NCBI GenBank assembly: GCA_030634925.1
Contig: DAOVZV010000033.1
Span: forward strand, 1-8,547
Source: Sulfurovum sp.
Lineage (GTDB): Bacteria > Campylobacterota > Campylobacteria > Campylobacterales > Sulfurovaceae
DNA length: 8,547 bases
Reading direction: 5' to 3'
A program made the translations under genes and the position numbers. This document shows, piece by piece, positions 6,140-8,547 of this stretch (positions within the stretch are counted from its first letter, which is position 1; each line of letters opens with the position of its first letter). The notes below the pieces were generated by a model. The model made no database searches. It had not been told where the DNA came from and saw nothing but the letters and a program-made list of their open reading frames with translations.

Positions 6140-8035
6140 ATGGAAAATTTAGTATATATAGCACTTTTTGCACCTTTTGTAGGTTCACTATTTGCAGCTT
6201 TCTTTGGTATGAGTCCTAGAGCGATATTTGTAGGTGTTATAGCATCTGCTCTTCTCTTTGTCTCATTTGTGGCATCTGCTATTTTGGCATACCATGTCTA
6301 TACGACAGGTGGAGTTGTTCATGTAACTATGATGGACTGGATAAATGCAGGAGACTTAAATATTCCTTTTGGATTTGTGGTTGACCAAATATCTGTAACT
6401 ATGATGACAGTTGTTACTCTAGTATCTACTATAGTTCATATCTACTCTATAGGTTATATGAGTCACGACAAGAGTTTCAATAGATTTTTCTCTTACTTAT
6501 CAGCATTTGTATTTTCGATGATGGTACTTGTAATGAGTGATAACTTCGCAGGACTATTTATTGGTTGGGAAGGCGTTGGTGTATGTTCTTGGCTTCTAGT
6601 TGGTTTTTGGTATCACAAGCCAGACCAAAAAAGAGAAGACAATCCATCAATCTCTCCATCATGGGCAGCAAACGAAGCATTTATTATGAACCGTATAGCA
6701 GACCTTGGTATGCTTATTGGTATCTTTATAATCTACTGGAATACAGGTAGTCTTCAATATGATGAAGTATTTGCACAGCTTCCATATCTCAGTGAAACTG
6801 TATTGACTACAGCAGCACTAGCACTATTTATCGGTGCTATGGGTAAATCAGCACAGTTCCCATTACATACTTGGCTTACTGATGCGATGGAAGGTCCTAC
6901 TCCTGTATCTGCTCTTATTCACGCAGCTACAATGGTAACAGCAGGTGTATTTTTGGTTATTCGTGCTAATCCTCTATTTTCTATGACTCCAGAGGTTAGT
7001 TTCTTTATAGCAGCACTTGGTACATTTGTGGCATTCTTTGCAGCGTCTATGGCGTTGGTCAATCGTGACCTCAAAAGAATTATCGCATTTTCTACACTAT
7101 CTCAACTAGGATATATGTTTGCAGCAGTTGGACTTGGTGCTTATTGGATAGCACTATTCCATCTCGCAGCTCACGCATTCTTCAAGGCACTTCTATTTTT
7201 GGGTGCTGGTAATGTTATGCATGCGATGGATGATGAGCTTGACCTATTCAAAATGGGTGGACTTAGAAAAGCTATGAAGTGGACTTACGCGTATATGGGT
7301 ATAGCTTCACTAGCATTAGCAGGTATTCCACTATTTGCAGGGTTCTTCTCCAAAGATGCGATAATCGAGACAGCGTTCAACGAAGGTACTTATGTATTGT
7401 GGGCGATACTTGTGATTACAGCAGGGATGACAGCATTCTATAGCTTTAGACAAGTATTCTTGACATTCCACGGAGACCACAGATACAAAGAGTTGGGTAT
7501 TCATCCACACGATATGTATGGTTATGTTCTTATAGCTATGTCTCCTCTAGCAGTATTGGCTGTTATCGCAGGTTTTGGTATGGGATACTTCGAGGCATTT
7601 ATCACCAAACTTCTACCAGCTTACGAGATGAGTCATCATACTCACGAGCTTATATTATACCTTACAGCTATTGTCTTGGTATTTGCAGTTGGTGGTATTT
7701 TGTTGGCATACAAAAAATATGCAAACGGACTCAAGAGAGATGAGAAGTGTGAAAATAGCTTTATCTATAGACTTCTTGCAAATCAATACTACATTCCTCA
7801 ATTATATGAGGAGATTATCACAAAGCCTTATGCTATGCTTTCAGAGATATTCTGGAAAGATGTAGATTTGAAAATAGTAGATGCAACTGTAGATGGTATT
7901 GCTAAGTTCTTCTACAATAGTGGTGATAGCGTCAGAGGGATGCAAACAGGTAACCTTTCTAACTATTTAAATTGGATGGCAGTTGGTAGTGTGGTTTTAT
8001 TGGTAATTGCTACTATCTCAGCGATGTTAAGTTAA
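6140..8035 (+). CDS. nuoL: NADH-quinone oxidoreductase subunit L (antiporter-like)
   Basis: 631 residues; the distal proton-pumping subunit of the membrane arm, of the Mrp antiporter family, with about 16 membrane helices. The N-terminal oxidoreductase domain (about 65-115) includes FGFVVDQISVTMMTVVT (77-93). Key ion-path residues are visible: E144 in GWEGVG, K236 in GKSAQFPLHTWL, H261 after EGPTPVSALI, H341/H345/K349 in the segment FHLAAHAFFKALLFLGAG, and K405-D406 in FFSKD. The C-terminal part has the NuoL-specific lateral helix, about 550-600, rich in charged residues, followed by the closing anchor SVRGMQTGNLSNYLNWM (597-613) and a last membrane helix. The lateral helix separates it from NuoM and NuoN. 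AAAGGG at 6129-6134 precedes ATG 6140. Length and motifs are normal for the family. Confidence 0.97.
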   Translation: MENLVYIALFAPFVGSLFAAFFGMSPRAIFVGVIASALLFVSFVASAILAYHVYTTGGVVHVTMMDWINAGDLNIPFGFVVDQISVTMMTVVTLVSTIVHIYSIGYMSHDKSFNRFFSYLSAFVFSMMVLVMSDNFAGLFIGWEGVGVCSWLLVGFWYHKPDQKREDNPSISPSWAANEAFIMNRIADLGMLIGIFIIYWNTGSLQYDEVFAQLPYLSETVLTTAALALFIGAMGKSAQFPLHTWLTDAMEGPTPVSALIHAATMVTAGVFLVIRANPLFSMTPEVSFFIAALGTFVAFFAASMALVNRDLKRIIAFSTLSQLGYMFAAVGLGAYWIALFHLAAHAFFKALLFLGAGNVMHAMDDELDLFKMGGLRKAMKWTYAYMGIASLALAGIPLFAGFFSKDAIIETAFNEGTYVLWAILVITAGMTAFYSFRQVFLTFHGDHRYKELGIHPHDMYGYVLIAMSPLAVLAVIAGFGMGYFEAFITKLLPAYEMSHHTHELILYLTAIVLVFAVGGILLAYKKYANGLKRDEKCENSFIYRLLANQYYIPQLYEEIITKPYAMLSEIFWKDVDLKIVDATVDGIAKFFYNSGDSVRGMQTGNLSNYLNWMAVGSVVLLVIATISAMLS

Positions 8036-8040
8036 GGGGA
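8034..8040 (+). promoter_or_regulatory. Ribosome binding site of nuoM
   Basis: AAGGGGA overlaps the nuoL stop codon (TAA 8033-8035) and lies 4 bases before ATG 8045. It supports the nuoM start even though the gene is cut by the window edge. Confidence 0.6.
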
Positions 8041-8044
8041 AATA

Positions 8045-8547
8045 ATGGAAAATATTTTAAGTGTATTAGTATTCTTCCCAGCAATCGCAGGATTGCTAGG
8101 ATTTATAGTAGATAAAGAGAGTGCAAGAGCTTATGGTATCACCGTAGCCTCTATAGAGTTTCTTCTCTCTTTGTGGTTGTGGTTTAGTTTTGATACGACA
8201 AATGCAGGTATGCAGTTTGTAGAGATGATACCTCTTATCCCTGATATGGGTATCTCATATTATGTAGGTGTAGATGGTATATCTCTATTTATCATTCTGA
8301 TGACTACTTTGATGACTCTAATTGGTATGATGAGTATGTCTATTACCAAAAATATCAAAAATATGATTATTACTCTTCTATTTTTGGAGATGACAATGGT
8401 AGGAGTGTTTGTAGCACTTGATGCTATTATATTCTACTTATTTTGGGAGCTTTCTCTTGTACCGATGCTATATATCATCGGTGCGTGGGGTGGACCTCTG
8501 CGAGTATATGCGTCGATTAAATTCTTCTTATATACATTTGCAGGGTC
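8045..8547 (+). CDS. nuoM: NADH-quinone oxidoreductase subunit M, 3' end outside window
   Basis: Open frame from ATG 8045 to the right edge: 167 full codons, about one third of a normal NuoM of roughly 500 residues. It begins MENILSVLVFFPAIAGLLGF, a first membrane helix. YYVGVDGISLFIILMTTLMT (72-91) is the family signature. The buried proton-path glutamate is E135 in FWELSLVPMLYIIGAWGG, equivalent to E144 of E. coli NuoM, followed by RVYASIKFFLYTFAG at the edge. These motifs favour NuoM over NuoL or NuoN, and the place after nuoL agrees. The product is the central antiporter-like proton-pumping subunit of the membrane arm. The rest of this gene, and presumably nuoN, lie downstream. Confidence 0.95.
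   Translation, partial: MENILSVLVFFPAIAGLLGFIVDKESARAYGITVASIEFLLSLWLWFSFDTTNAGMQFVEMIPLIPDMGISYYVGVDGISLFIILMTTLMTLIGMMSMSITKNIKNMIITLLFLEMTMVGVFVALDAIIFYLFWELSLVPMLYIIGAWGGPLRVYASIKFFLYTFAG

Noticed and set aside
1..8547. Search for CRISPR arrays, IS elements, inverted repeats, tRNAs or a defence system
   Set aside because: Nothing of the kind was seen; essentially every base is in a complex I gene.

Overview
This window is a stretch of a respiratory complex I (nuo) operon, read entirely on the + strand. It holds, in order: the 3' part of a gene related to the C-terminal half of NuoG, then nuoG, nuoH, nuoI, nuoJ, nuoK, nuoL and the 5' part of nuoM. Genes are separated by at most 9 bases or overlap by 4 to 8 bases, so there is no non-coding stretch of any length, and I see no promoter, terminator, RNA gene, mobile element or CRISPR array. 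The DNA is AT-rich, with heavy use of AGA (Arg) and ATA (Ile) codons. That codon use, an 826-residue NuoG of divergent type and two NuoG-like genes side by side fit a member of the Campylobacterota (former Epsilonproteobacteria), perhaps a Sulfurimonas/Sulfurovum-like sulfur or hydrogen oxidiser. The genus cannot be settled from this window.

Layout: 2-1108 is a NuoG-like paralog, open at the left edge. 1101-3581 is the iron-sulfur protein NuoG. 3583-4632 is NuoH, the membrane subunit that forms the quinone cavity. 4642-5265 is NuoI, carrying two [4Fe-4S] clusters. 5275-5838 (NuoJ) and 5835-6137 (NuoK) are small membrane subunits. 6140-8035 is NuoL, the distal antiporter-like subunit with a lateral helix. 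8045-8547 is the N-terminal 167 residues of NuoM, cut by the right edge.

How it works: NuoG receives electrons and passes them through its clusters towards NuoI, which hands them to quinone at the NuoH interface. NuoH, J, K, L and M form the membrane arm that couples this to proton pumping. The key ion-path residues of NuoK, NuoL and NuoM are present. Most of this is ordinary. The unusual part is at the electron-input end: a gene in the position usually held by nuoF is a NuoG C-terminal paralog with no iron-sulfur ligands in the visible part, and NuoG itself has an altered cluster set (the N7 ligands are gone and a second hydrogenase-like CxxCxxCxxxC motif is present). In studied Campylobacterota such as Campylobacter jejuni and Helicobacter pylori, complex I lacks normal NuoE/NuoF and is thought to take electrons from flavodoxin or a similar carrier rather than NADH. 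The window is consistent with that but cannot prove it, because the upstream genes are not visible.
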